49,698 nucleotides of DNA from CAZFJG01 sp964410915 (lineage in GTDB: Bacteria; Synergistota; Synergistia; Synergistales; JAFGMB01). Where the stretch lies: assembly GCA_964410915.1 (NCBI GenBank), contig CAYPIU010000011.1, positions 1-49,698 on the forward strand, given 5' to 3'. Below are positions 16,585 to 25,136 of the stretch, piece after piece. The notes under the pieces were generated by a model. That model had not been told where the DNA came from and did not search any database. It saw only the letters and a program-made list of their open reading frames with translations. The position numbers and the translations under genes were made by a program. Every line of letters starts with the position of its first letter. Within the stretch, counting starts at the first letter, position 1.

Positions 16585-17802
16585 ATGAATAAAATGTTCT
16601 TTATCTTTATAATTTCCTACCTGATCCTCTACTCAGGTATGCATTTATATTTTTATCTCGGGTTTCGACATATAGTTCCATCTGGTTATCCATGGATAGC
16701 TTCAGGGTATCCTGTCTTTGCCGCTTTTATGATAGCTGCTCCCGTCCTGTCCAGATACTTTGAACGTACCGGTTTATTTTATCTGCAGAAGATATTTGCA
16801 GTTACAGGTTATATATGGATGGGGATACTTTTCCTTACCATTTCGGGCATGTTCTTTCTGGATGTTATACGGTTTGTCCTTTTCCTCCTGTCAAAGCTGA
16901 GGCCGGGCATGATGCCTTTTACTGTCAGTGGGCGATCAAGGTTTCTCATTTCAATGGTTTTTGCCCTTATCATTTCGGTCTACGGTTATTATGAGGCAGG
17001 TAACATCACTACAGGGAGAATTGTTTTCCGGTCATCTCTTCTTCCGGAAGACAGGGATATTTTCAGGATCGTACAGATCTCGGATGTCCATCTTGGTGTG
17101 ATGTCCGGGGCTTCAAGGCTTGCACGTATCACCCGGAGTATAAAGACCCTTTCTCCCGATATTATTGTGAGCACCGGTGATCTTGTAGATGGTCAGATGG
17201 GAAAGATAAACGGAGTATCAGAGCTTATGAAAGAGCTCGAACCAGATTCGGGCAAATATGCTGTTACGGGTAATCATGAATTTTATACGGGGATAGGGCA
17301 TGCTGTCGAATTTACGGAGAGGGCCGGTTTTACTGTAATACGAAATAGTTTTGTAGAACCCTGCAGTTTCATTTCCATTGCAGGAGTTGATGACCCTGCC
17401 GGGAAAATGTTAAAAGCTAATGGAGAGGCTATGGTAAAAGAGACCGATATTCTGCGGTCCATGCCGGAGGAAACGTTAAGGATACTTCTCAAACATCAGC
17501 CTGTTATCCAGGATGGTTCTGCAGATCTTTTCGAACTTCAGCTTTCAGGCCATATCCACGGGGGACAGATATTCCCGTTCCACCTTTTTACCAGGCTCGC
17601 CTATAAGATCAGGCCCGGACTTTCAAGGGCTGATAGAGATTCATGGATATATGTCAGCCGCGGTACAGGTACCTGGGGGCCGCCAGTTCGATTTCTAAGT
17701 GCTCCTGAGGTGACGGTGATAGATATTGTGAGATGTTCCGGAAATATAAAATTTGGCCATTTACCCCGGGGAAGGGATATGCTGGATGAAAAGGGCAGAT
17801 GA
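16585..17802 (+). CDS. membrane-anchored metallophosphoesterase (YkuE-like)
   Basis: About 405 residues. The first 145 residues hold four or so hydrophobic helices, and the rest is a calcineurin-like phosphoesterase domain with the ordered metal motifs QISDVHLG, STGDLVDG, TGNHEFYTG, LKHQP and LSGHIHGG. The family includes YkuE, a metal-dependent phosphoesterase of the cell envelope; the true substrate here is unknown. I chose ATG 16585 rather than GTG 16576 because AGGGGT is correctly spaced for it. The 3' end overlaps the next gene by 17 bases, the first of a chain of coupled genes. Confidence 0.88.
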   Translation: MNKMFFIFIISYLILYSGMHLYFYLGFRHIVPSGYPWIASGYPVFAAFMIAAPVLSRYFERTGLFYLQKIFAVTGYIWMGILFLTISGMFFLDVIRFVLFLLSKLRPGMMPFTVSGRSRFLISMVFALIISVYGYYEAGNITTGRIVFRSSLLPEDRDIFRIVQISDVHLGVMSGASRLARITRSIKTLSPDIIVSTGDLVDGQMGKINGVSELMKELEPDSGKYAVTGNHEFYTGIGHAVEFTERAGFTVIRNSFVEPCSFISIAGVDDPAGKMLKANGEAMVKETDILRSMPEETLRILLKHQPVIQDGSADLFELQLSGHIHGGQIFPFHLFTRLAYKIRPGLSRADRDSWIYVSRGTGTWGPPVRFLSAPEVTVIDIVRCSGNIKFGHLPRGRDMLDEKGR

Positions 17803-18790
17803 AAGAGATACCATCTTTGCAAGGATGACCTATGAGAAAGGGTCTTCCCGGAATAAAGATTATTACTCCTCAAGGAAAGAGCTTGAAAAGATCGATGATG
17901 AACTGAGAAAGATCGGAAACTTTCCATCTCCTGCTGTGGCAAATTTCAAATTTCTTGCAGATATCAGGCCTTTTGCTGATGGTGAGAGTGCGCCGAAAAG
18001 GATAAAAGTCGATCCAGCCGATATGACCAGGAAAATAAAGGCTCTTGCGCATTATTATGGAGCAGATGTCACAGGTATAGCGGGACTGACCGAAAAGCAT
18101 TATTACAGCCACAGGGGAAGGCCTGCTTCAGAGTATGGAAAGGAAGTCAGAGAGATACTTCCAATGGGTATAGTTACAGGTATTCGAATGGATATGGATG
18201 TGATCGATACTGCTCCTTCTCCGCCGGTTGTTGTTGAGTCATCAAAGAGTTATGTAAAGGCTGCAGTAACAGGAATGATGATATCCTATTACCTCAGGGA
18301 ACTGGGTTATAGAGCCCGTAATCATATGGATGGTAACTATCTGCTCGTGGCAGGAAGGGCTGCTGCGGACGCAGGACTGGGCGAATTCGGCCGCTGTGGT
18401 ATGCTGGTAAATCCTGATCATGGGCCTGCAGTGCGTTATTCCGTTGTCTCTACGGATATTCCCCTTATTGCTGATAACCCTGTATCTTTCGGACTTAAGG
18501 AATTCTGCAGAGAGTGTCATAATTGTGACAGATATTGTCCTGTGTCCGCCATTTCGAGTGATGAGGAACCCGAAAAGTGGAAAGTGGATGCTGAAAAATG
18601 TTATCGTTGGTGGGGTCAGGCGGGAAGCGACTGCAGTTTATGCATAAAAGCATGTCCTTTTTCATGGGGGATTGGCAGGGAGGATCTGTCGTTAATATCA
18701 AAGGACAAGTCTAAAATACATGAGATCCTGGATGAATTTAATAAAAACTTTCAAAAACGGTCTGAAAAACAGAACCCTGAATGGTTCTGA
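17786..18790 (+). CDS. short reductive dehalogenase-like corrinoid/Fe-S protein
   Basis: About 334 residues. The region from about residue 170 to 310 follows the reductive dehalogenase pattern: GEFGRCGMLVNPDHGPAVRY, then VVSTDIPL, then a ferredoxin-type ECHNCDRYCP motif. A second cluster motif, CYRWWGQAG and then CSLCIKACPFSW, follows near residue 285. In RdhA enzymes these parts bind cobalamin and two [4Fe-4S] clusters. It has no twin-arginine signal and no membrane anchor gene beside it, so it is probably a soluble, non-respiratory member; QueG is a more distant relative. ATG 17786 has GGGGAAGGG nine bases upstream. Its real electron acceptor is unknown. Confidence 0.8.
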   Translation: MKRADERDTIFARMTYEKGSSRNKDYYSSRKELEKIDDELRKIGNFPSPAVANFKFLADIRPFADGESAPKRIKVDPADMTRKIKALAHYYGADVTGIAGLTEKHYYSHRGRPASEYGKEVREILPMGIVTGIRMDMDVIDTAPSPPVVVESSKSYVKAAVTGMMISYYLRELGYRARNHMDGNYLLVAGRAAADAGLGEFGRCGMLVNPDHGPAVRYSVVSTDIPLIADNPVSFGLKEFCRECHNCDRYCPVSAISSDEEPEKWKVDAEKCYRWWGQAGSDCSLCIKACPFSWGIGREDLSLISKDKSKIHEILDEFNKNFQKRSEKQNPEWF

Positions 18791-18819
18791 CCCCCTCGGG
18801 GAAGAATGGAGGCAGAAAT

Positions 18820-19554
18820 ATGAATAAAGCTCCTGACAAAACACTTGGAGTCCTTGGAGGCCTTGGTCCGGCCGCGTCGGCGGAATTCATGAGACTGCTT
18901 GCCCTTTATGCTCCAGCCAGAAAAGACCAGGAACACCCGCGGGTGATACTTTATTCCGATCCATGGATACCCGACAGGAGCAGCGCTATCATGGGGGATG
19001 GAAAGGATCCGGGACCCTTCATAAGGGAAAGCCTTGACAAACTGGTGCAATGGGGTGCGGATATTCTCGCTGTACCATGTAATTCTGCTCATTTTTTTAT
19101 AGATAAGTTCAGGGACCGTCTGAATGTTCCCTTTGTCCATATAGTCGAATCAACACTCGATGAAGCACAAAACAAAAGTCCTGAGGGTGTCTGGCTGCTC
19201 TCCACCAGCGGGACTAAACACAGCAGGCTTTATGAGAACTATGCTTCTGAAAGAGGCTACAGGCTCCTTGTTCCAGATACAGATGAGGAAAGGATCCTGC
19301 AGGATTGTATCCGTTCCATTAAAGCCAATGACTACAAAAGTGCCTCTGAAAGCATGAAAAATATATATTTCCAGTTACTTGGTAAGGAATCCCTTCCTGT
19401 GATGGCGGCATGTACAGAGCTTCCCCTGGCATTCAATGCTGCTGCTCTTCCGCAGGAAATGATGATATCAAGCCTTTCTGCACTTGCAGATGCGTGCTTG
19501 AAAAAACTGTATGAAGATACGGTATATTCAGCTTTTCAGAACAGGGGAGCGTGA
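18820..19554 (+). CDS. aspartate/glutamate racemase family protein
   Basis: About 244 residues starting at an ATG with GGAGG seven bases upstream. It begins with LGVLGGLGPAAS and has both cysteines used for two-base racemisation, in VPCNSAHFF near residue 89 and in AACTELPLAF near residue 200. This fits the PLP-independent Asp/Glu racemase (RacX/YgeA) family, which supplies D-amino acids or acts on related hydantoins and maleate. It is 29 bases downstream of the Rdh-like gene, and its stop overlaps the GTG of the next gene (GTGA). Confidence 0.9.
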   Translation: MNKAPDKTLGVLGGLGPAASAEFMRLLALYAPARKDQEHPRVILYSDPWIPDRSSAIMGDGKDPGPFIRESLDKLVQWGADILAVPCNSAHFFIDKFRDRLNVPFVHIVESTLDEAQNKSPEGVWLLSTSGTKHSRLYENYASERGYRLLVPDTDEERILQDCIRSIKANDYKSASESMKNIYFQLLGKESLPVMAACTELPLAFNAAALPQEMMISSLSALADACLKKLYEDTVYSAFQNRGA

Positions 19555-20831
19555 GCTGTTTGCCGGGTGCATCCTTCCGTTTTATCCATTGTTCTGATCT
19601 TCACATTGACAGTCCTTTCACCGGGTTGTCGAGAGTTGATGAAAAATACAGAAGCCTGCTTTCTGATTCAACGTTCAGGGCTCTTGACAGGGTGATAGAT
19701 ACTGCCGTTCAGGAAAAGGCTGATTTCATAGTCATGGCAGGTGATGTCTACGATTCAGGTAAGCACAGTCTCAGGGCAAGGCTGGAGTTCAGGGATGCGG
19801 TCCTGCGAGCCTGTGAGAGGAATATTGATATCTTTATGGTACACGGAAATCACGATCCCCTTAATTCCTGGAGCTCTGATGCAGACCTTCCGGATAACTT
19901 CCATCGTTTTGGCTCTGAGCTTGAGACTGTTTTTTTTAAACGGGATGGTATAACTCTCGCCGAGGTATGCGGAATAAGCTATCCAGTGGGTGAGGTCTGG
20001 GAAAATTTTTCTCTCAGGTTTCAGGATCTGCCCCGGGAAAGGGCATACTTCAGGATCGGATTGCTTCACTGTAATGTGGGGTCGATCTCATCGGGTCATG
20101 AGAACTACTCTCCCTGTACAATTGATGATCTTAAAACTGCCTCTGTGGATTACTGGGCGCTTGGACATGTTCACAATGCCAGGATAATAAACGCTTCGGA
20201 TCCTGCAATAGTCTATTCTGGAAATACTCAGGGCAGACATGTTCGAGAAAGTGGCAGGAAGGGCTGCTATGTCATAGATGTGGTTGAAGGGAGGATCAGC
20301 AGCATTTCCTTCAGGGATACCGCAAATGTTCTATGGCACGATCTGGATATCGATATTACCGGGGTGCCTGACCTGGAGAGTATTGTCGATCTCATAAGGG
20401 GGAAATGTGCATCCATCAGAAGGGAATTCCCCGCGATCTCTCATGTTGCCCGTTTCACTGTCTCCGGTTCTGTGGATCAGAATAAGATCTCACAGGATCG
20501 AATAAACGATGAAGAAATGCTTGAAACCCTTCGAGGTCTTGAATCTAAAAGGCTTGACCCTGTCTGGATAGAATCCCTGAGGTTCGAGGGTGTCAGGACT
20601 TTTGACAGGGAGAGACTTATTCATGAGGAGAACTTTGTCAGCGACTTCCTGAATGTAACATCACAGATCAGGGAAGATCCGTCAGAGATCGCCAATATCC
20701 TGAGGGGTATAGATGGTTACCGGATAGCGAGTTCATTTATGGGTGCTGAAAAGGAAGACCTCTGGGCAGAGATTTTGGAAGATGCTGAGAGGGCAGGGCT
20801 TGCACGTCTGCTGGGAAGTGGAAGATCTTGA
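19551..20831 (+). CDS. YhaO/SbcD-like DNA exonuclease subunit (Mre11 fold)
   Basis: A 426-residue calcineurin-like nuclease with the ordered metal motifs HCSDLHIDSP near residue 13, VMAGDVYDSG near residue 63, VHGNHDPL near residue 97, LLHCNVG near residue 170 and LGHVHNA near residue 203. This is the layout of Mre11/SbcD, and the length and C-terminal part fit the Bacillus YhaO branch. It should cut DNA ends or hairpins together with the large ATPase encoded next; their stop and start overlap (TTGA). A GTG overlapping the racemase stop is taken as the start; TTG 19560 is an alternative with better ribosome-site spacing. Confidence 0.9.
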   Translation: MSCLPGASFRFIHCSDLHIDSPFTGLSRVDEKYRSLLSDSTFRALDRVIDTAVQEKADFIVMAGDVYDSGKHSLRARLEFRDAVLRACERNIDIFMVHGNHDPLNSWSSDADLPDNFHRFGSELETVFFKRDGITLAEVCGISYPVGEVWENFSLRFQDLPRERAYFRIGLLHCNVGSISSGHENYSPCTIDDLKTASVDYWALGHVHNARIINASDPAIVYSGNTQGRHVRESGRKGCYVIDVVEGRISSISFRDTANVLWHDLDIDITGVPDLESIVDLIRGKCASIRREFPAISHVARFTVSGSVDQNKISQDRINDEEMLETLRGLESKRLDPVWIESLRFEGVRTFDRERLIHEENFVSDFLNVTSQIREDPSEIANILRGIDGYRIASSFMGAEKEDLWAEILEDAERAGLARLLGSGRS

Positions 20832-23800
20832 AGATAACTTCTTTCAGTATTAAAGGTTTCGGAATATTTACAAATTCAAAAGTTGACGAGACGGGTAATG
20901 GTATCTGTCTTTTCACTGGTCAGAACGAGAGTGGTAAATCCACCCTCATGCGTTTTATCAGAAGCTGTCTTTTTGGTATGAAAGGGCAGAGAGGTTCTAT
21001 CGATGAGCCCCTGAATGGGGGTAGCCATGGCGGGACTATGGACATAGTTCTCGAGGATGGTTCAACTCAAAGGATGATACTTGACGGCAGGAAACTGTTC
21101 TTTGAGGATAGTGGTCCTGGAAATATTCAGCTTGAAGATGGACCTCCCTGGATAAGTGTCAGCAGGGAACTTTTTGACAGGGTTTTCTGCCTTGGACTTG
21201 AAGATCTGTCTAAGGAAGGAAGCAGGCTGCTGGATGACCGATCGGTGAGAAACAGACTTTTCTCAGCAAGTGCAGGTCTTGGAGATATCTCGTTAACGGA
21301 GGTCTTTTCTTCGCTCTCTGATGAAATGGCTTCTATTATCAAGACAAGGGGAAGATCTTCAGGTACCGTTGGAGATCTGAAGCATAAGATCTCCGAAGTT
21401 GACTCAAAGATGCTTGAACTTGGTGATGCCGGTAAAAGATACTCCGATCTTCAGGATAAAAAGATAACACTTGAAGGTCGTATTGCTGAAATATCAGGTG
21501 AGATCGAAAGAACCAGAAGGGAACTCAATCAGAGTAAAAGGCTTGAAAATCTTCTGGGACCATGGAATGAGCTGAAAGGGATAGAGGAATCTCTAAAGTT
21601 TCTTATGGCTGCAGAAAACTTTCCACCTTCTGGTGAACAGAGATTTCTTGAGATCAAAAAACAGAAAGATGCTTTTTTAAAAGAAATTACAGGGAAGGAA
21701 AAATTTCTCGAAAAAAAACGCATAGAACTGGATTCATTGGAAATAAACTGGGAAGTGTTGAAAATGGAGGGTGAAATAGAGAAGTTGAGAGACGAAAGAT
21801 CAGCAATATCGGGGTTACCTGAAGAAAATGCTGTTCTTGGTCAAAAACTTGAAGGAATAAAGAAGGAACTGAATGGGCTTCTGGAACAGATCGCCAATTC
21901 ATGGGAAACTGGCGACCTTGAAAGTGCTGATCTTTCTTTTAATGCCAGGCAGGAAGCTGCAAAGATGATAAATGATATTTCTGACATAAGGCGGGAGCGT
22001 TCTACCTGCAATGAAATGCTTTCAAAACTTCAGAGGGAGCAGGAAAGGTCCCACGGCATATATCAGGATATAAAGAACGATCTTCTGGACTATGGTGAAA
22101 GAATACCCGAAAAAAAAGAACTGGAAAGAGATTTCGCAAGTATTGATCAGTTAAGGGATGTATTAGAAGAAAGTTCAAGAACATCTGAAAAAACTGATCA
22201 TCTAAAACAGTCTGTCTCTGAAAACAGAAAGCGCGTGGAAGATCTGATATCAAAAAGAGGATCCTCTAAAATGTTTATACCTTATCCCTGGATAGCAGGG
22301 ATGGTGATCCTTTTATGTGGTTCGATCATTTTGTCTTTCTTTATGCCGGATCCCTTGCCTGCTTTGTTCGCAGCGGGAATTTGCGGTTTTGTTACAGCTG
22401 GTTCATTTTTACTCAATTCAGTTCAGAGTAGAAACAACAGGAAGATCGAATCTGAACTGGAAAAGGAGATAACCAGACTGGATCAAAGGTATGAAGAACT
22501 TGTTCCTGAACTGGACGAGTACCAGGTCAGAATGAAAAAACAGGAGCTTCAGATCAGGGATCTTGCAGGAGGGCTTGGCATAGACTCTTCTATGCTAAAA
22601 GATGAAGCTCACCTTTTCAGGCTTTCACTTAAAAACAGATTTAATCGCCTGAAGACCATAAGTAAAATGGTCGATGATCTTGAGCGGGCCCATTTCGATC
22701 TGGAGGAAAAAGTCCGTTTCCTTGAAGAAAAAGAACAATACAGCCAGGTACTTGAAGAAAAGATGGAGGGAATGCTGAAGTGCTGGAGGGAATGGCTCCA
22801 GGCACATTTTCTTCCGGTAGATACGAGGCCCTCGGATCTTGCCGGCATGGTACAGAACATTCTTTCAGCTAAAAGAGTACTTTCTTCGTTAAAGGATGTT
22901 ACTGCAGAATATGAAAGAACTGCTATGCGTTTACATGAGAAAAATGACCTTCTGGACAGACTTGTTTCCCGTGGAGGACTACGTTGCGGAGTCGATGACC
23001 CTGCGGTAAAGATAGATATTCTTGTTTCTGCTCTTGGGGTGCAGAAAGATCGTCTTCGTAAAAGAGATCATCTGCAGGATAACATTGAACAGCTGCTTCT
23101 TGATATTGATGCACAAAAAGAGAACTTCTCCAGATATCAGAAGGAGCTTGACGAACTCCTCAAGACAGCGGGTTGTGAAAAAGAGGAAGACTTTTTCAGG
23201 TTAAGCAGGGACAGCAGGGATCTTGAGGAACTCCGGAAAAACTCAAGGCATATCAAGTCAAGAATAACCGGTATTGCAGGGAGTGAAGAAGAACTGCAAA
23301 AACTTCAGGAGGAGCTTGAAGATAGCGATCCTATCGAGATAAAAGCTGACATCGATACCTGCAGGCAAAAACTTGAAAGGTTAGAAAAAATCTATGATGA
23401 GGCTCAGAAAGAACTTGGCGCCACGGAAAGCCTTATCAGGGAACTTTCAGTAGATAAGAGGCAGAGCCAGTTGATCCAGGAAAGGGAATTTCTTCTGACC
23501 GAAGCCTCGCGTGCCTCCCGCAGATGGATGAAGCTTGCTTTGTGCAGATCTCTTATTGAACAGGCCATGGAAAAATATGAAAAGGAAAGACAGCCCGAAG
23601 TCGTTGAACTGGCAGGCAGATATATGAGGACAATAACAGGTGGAAGGTATGGTCTGTTATCTTCATTTGATGATCACAGGATAGTTCTGACTGATCTTGT
23701 CCATGATCAGAAAAAGGAAGAGCCAGCATGGAGCAGCGGCCTGGCCGATCAGGCTTATATCTGCCTGAGACTCTCTCTCGCGGTTGTCCTGGGGCGAATG

Positions 23801-24043
23801 TCGGAACCTCTTCCAATTGTCCTTGACGACATACATCTGCGTTTTGATCATGAACGGCAGAAAGGTCTTGCACGTGTATTGCTTGAAGTCTCCCGGGTTC
23901 ACCAGGTGTTCTTCTTTTCATGCAGTCCTGCATTCAGACAGATATTATCTGGAGTTACACCTGCCAGGCACAGCAAGCCTCCACGCTATTTTTCCCTTAC
24001 CAGCGGCAAGGTAGCCGAGGATGAGGTTAAACAAAACTTGTAG
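20828..24043 (+). CDS. YhaN/SbcC-like SMC-type ATPase with membrane hairpin
   Basis: A 1071-residue ATPase with Walker A FTGQNESGKST near residue 30. Very long charged coiled-coil arms run from about 190 to 470 and from about 540 to 930. A C-terminal half-site has a Walker B-like PIVLDDIHLRFDHER near residue 1000. Two hydrophobic segments near residues 485-535 sit in the middle of the coiled coil where SbcC has its zinc hook. The same feature is found in Bacillus YhaN, which makes YhaN a better match than SbcC or Rad50. With the YhaO-like nuclease it likely forms a DNA end-processing complex, possibly membrane-tethered. Its 3' end overlaps the convergent regulator gene by 17 bases. Confidence 0.9.
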   Translation: MKITSFSIKGFGIFTNSKVDETGNGICLFTGQNESGKSTLMRFIRSCLFGMKGQRGSIDEPLNGGSHGGTMDIVLEDGSTQRMILDGRKLFFEDSGPGNIQLEDGPPWISVSRELFDRVFCLGLEDLSKEGSRLLDDRSVRNRLFSASAGLGDISLTEVFSSLSDEMASIIKTRGRSSGTVGDLKHKISEVDSKMLELGDAGKRYSDLQDKKITLEGRIAEISGEIERTRRELNQSKRLENLLGPWNELKGIEESLKFLMAAENFPPSGEQRFLEIKKQKDAFLKEITGKEKFLEKKRIELDSLEINWEVLKMEGEIEKLRDERSAISGLPEENAVLGQKLEGIKKELNGLLEQIANSWETGDLESADLSFNARQEAAKMINDISDIRRERSTCNEMLSKLQREQERSHGIYQDIKNDLLDYGERIPEKKELERDFASIDQLRDVLEESSRTSEKTDHLKQSVSENRKRVEDLISKRGSSKMFIPYPWIAGMVILLCGSIILSFFMPDPLPALFAAGICGFVTAGSFLLNSVQSRNNRKIESELEKEITRLDQRYEELVPELDEYQVRMKKQELQIRDLAGGLGIDSSMLKDEAHLFRLSLKNRFNRLKTISKMVDDLERAHFDLEEKVRFLEEKEQYSQVLEEKMEGMLKCWREWLQAHFLPVDTRPSDLAGMVQNILSAKRVLSSLKDVTAEYERTAMRLHEKNDLLDRLVSRGGLRCGVDDPAVKIDILVSALGVQKDRLRKRDHLQDNIEQLLLDIDAQKENFSRYQKELDELLKTAGCEKEEDFFRLSRDSRDLEELRKNSRHIKSRITGIAGSEEELQKLQEELEDSDPIEIKADIDTCRQKLERLEKIYDEAQKELGATESLIRELSVDKRQSQLIQEREFLLTEASRASRRWMKLALCRSLIEQAMEKYEKERQPEVVELAGRYMRTITGGRYGLLSSFDDHRIVLTDLVHDQKKEEPAWSSGLADQAYICLRLSLAVVLGRMSEPLPIVLDDIHLRFDHERQKGLARVLLEVSRVHQVFFFSCSPAFRQILSGVTPARHSKPPRYFSLTSGKVAEDEVKQNL

Positions 24044-25118
24044 TCTGCCATACTTCGTTTTTGGCAATGAACGGAGTATCGTTATTTATCTTTCCCTGTC
24101 GAAATAGACCCAGCGCAACATCTATTATCCTGGAATCATATTTTATACCACTATATTTTTCGAGTTCCTGGATGGTATCCTGTATGCTTTTTGCAGCCCT
24201 GTAAGGTCTATGCGACCACATTGCTTCCATTACATCTGCAACTCCAAGTATTTTGGCTTCCTCAATTATCTCTTCAGATGAAAGTCCTTCCGGGTAACCT
24301 GAACCATCAAGCCGCTCATGATGCTGCAGTATTATGGTCGATATGGGCCATGGAAAATCTATAGGTTCAATTATCTTTGCCCCAATACCTGGATGCTCTT
24401 TTATAAGAGAGAATTCGGTGTCATTGATCGGTCCGGGTTTATTCAGGATCTCGCTTGGAATATTGATCTTTCCAATATCATGTATCATAGCTGCCATATA
24501 AACGCCTTTCTGGCGCTGTTTGTCCAGCCCTATCTCCCGGGCTATTGAAGTTGCTATATGAGCCGTTCTCTGTTGATGGCCTGCGGTATATGGATCCTTT
24601 GTTTCTACAGTATTCGCAAGTACCTGTATTGTCTGTTCAAGAAGGTTTTCAACTCCTTCAAGACTTTCCCGGAGTTCAAATGTACGTTCCTTTACCAGGT
24701 TCTCAAGGTTGTCCCGTTCCTTTCGAAGAAGGTCCTCGGATTGTTTTATCCTGAGCATTGACTGTACCTGGGCGATGAGCTCACCCTCATCGATCGGTTT
24801 GGCCATGAAAGCGTCAGCTCCTGATTCCAATCCTTTCTTTCTATTGGCCGGACTATTAGCGATCGCAGTAAGCATTATCACTGGAATGTGCATTGTTCCT
24901 GATTCTGCACGTAATCTTCTGCATGTTTCAAACCCGTCCATAAGAGGCATTTTAATATCAAGGAGTATGACATCGGGAGAATCGCTCTTTGCTTTTGCAA
25001 TGCCCTCCATTCCTGAAGAGGCAGTTATAACCTCGCAGCTGGGCAGAAGAGTTTTCAGCATCGCCTGAATTACAATAAGATTATCCTCTCTGTCGTCGAT
25101 AGCAAGTATTCTTGCCAT
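24027..25118 (-). CDS. response regulator with HD-GYP phosphodiesterase domain (RpfG-like)
   Basis: The 363-residue protein has a receiver domain at 1-125 (phospho-acceptor D54 in ILLDIKMPLMDG, conserved lysine in MAKPIDE), a short coiled coil at about 128-165 and an HD-GYP domain at about 170-330. The latter shows GHQQRTAHIA, IHDIGKINIP, HPGIGAKI and HHERLDGSGYPEGL. HD-GYP domains degrade cyclic di-GMP. It starts 18 bases downstream of the giant hybrid kinase gene and is very likely phosphorylated by it. A Shine-Dalgarno AAGGAGG precedes the ATG. Confidence 0.95.
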   Translation of the reverse strand: MARILAIDDREDNLIVIQAMLKTLLPSCEVITASSGMEGIAKAKSDSPDVILLDIKMPLMDGFETCRRLRAESGTMHIPVIMLTAIANSPANRKKGLESGADAFMAKPIDEGELIAQVQSMLRIKQSEDLLRKERDNLENLVKERTFELRESLEGVENLLEQTIQVLANTVETKDPYTAGHQQRTAHIATSIAREIGLDKQRQKGVYMAAMIHDIGKINIPSEILNKPGPINDTEFSLIKEHPGIGAKIIEPIDFPWPISTIILQHHERLDGSGYPEGLSSEEIIEEAKILGVADVMEAMWSHRPYRAAKSIQDTIQELEKYSGIKYDSRIIDVALGLFRQGKINNDTPFIAKNEVWQTTSFV

Positions 25119-25136
25119 GTGAAAAAAACCTCCTTG

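Noticed and set aside
20828..24043. Plain SbcC/Rad50 assignment
   Set aside because: There is no CxxC zinc hook in the middle of the coiled coil; two hydrophobic segments are there instead, as in YhaN.
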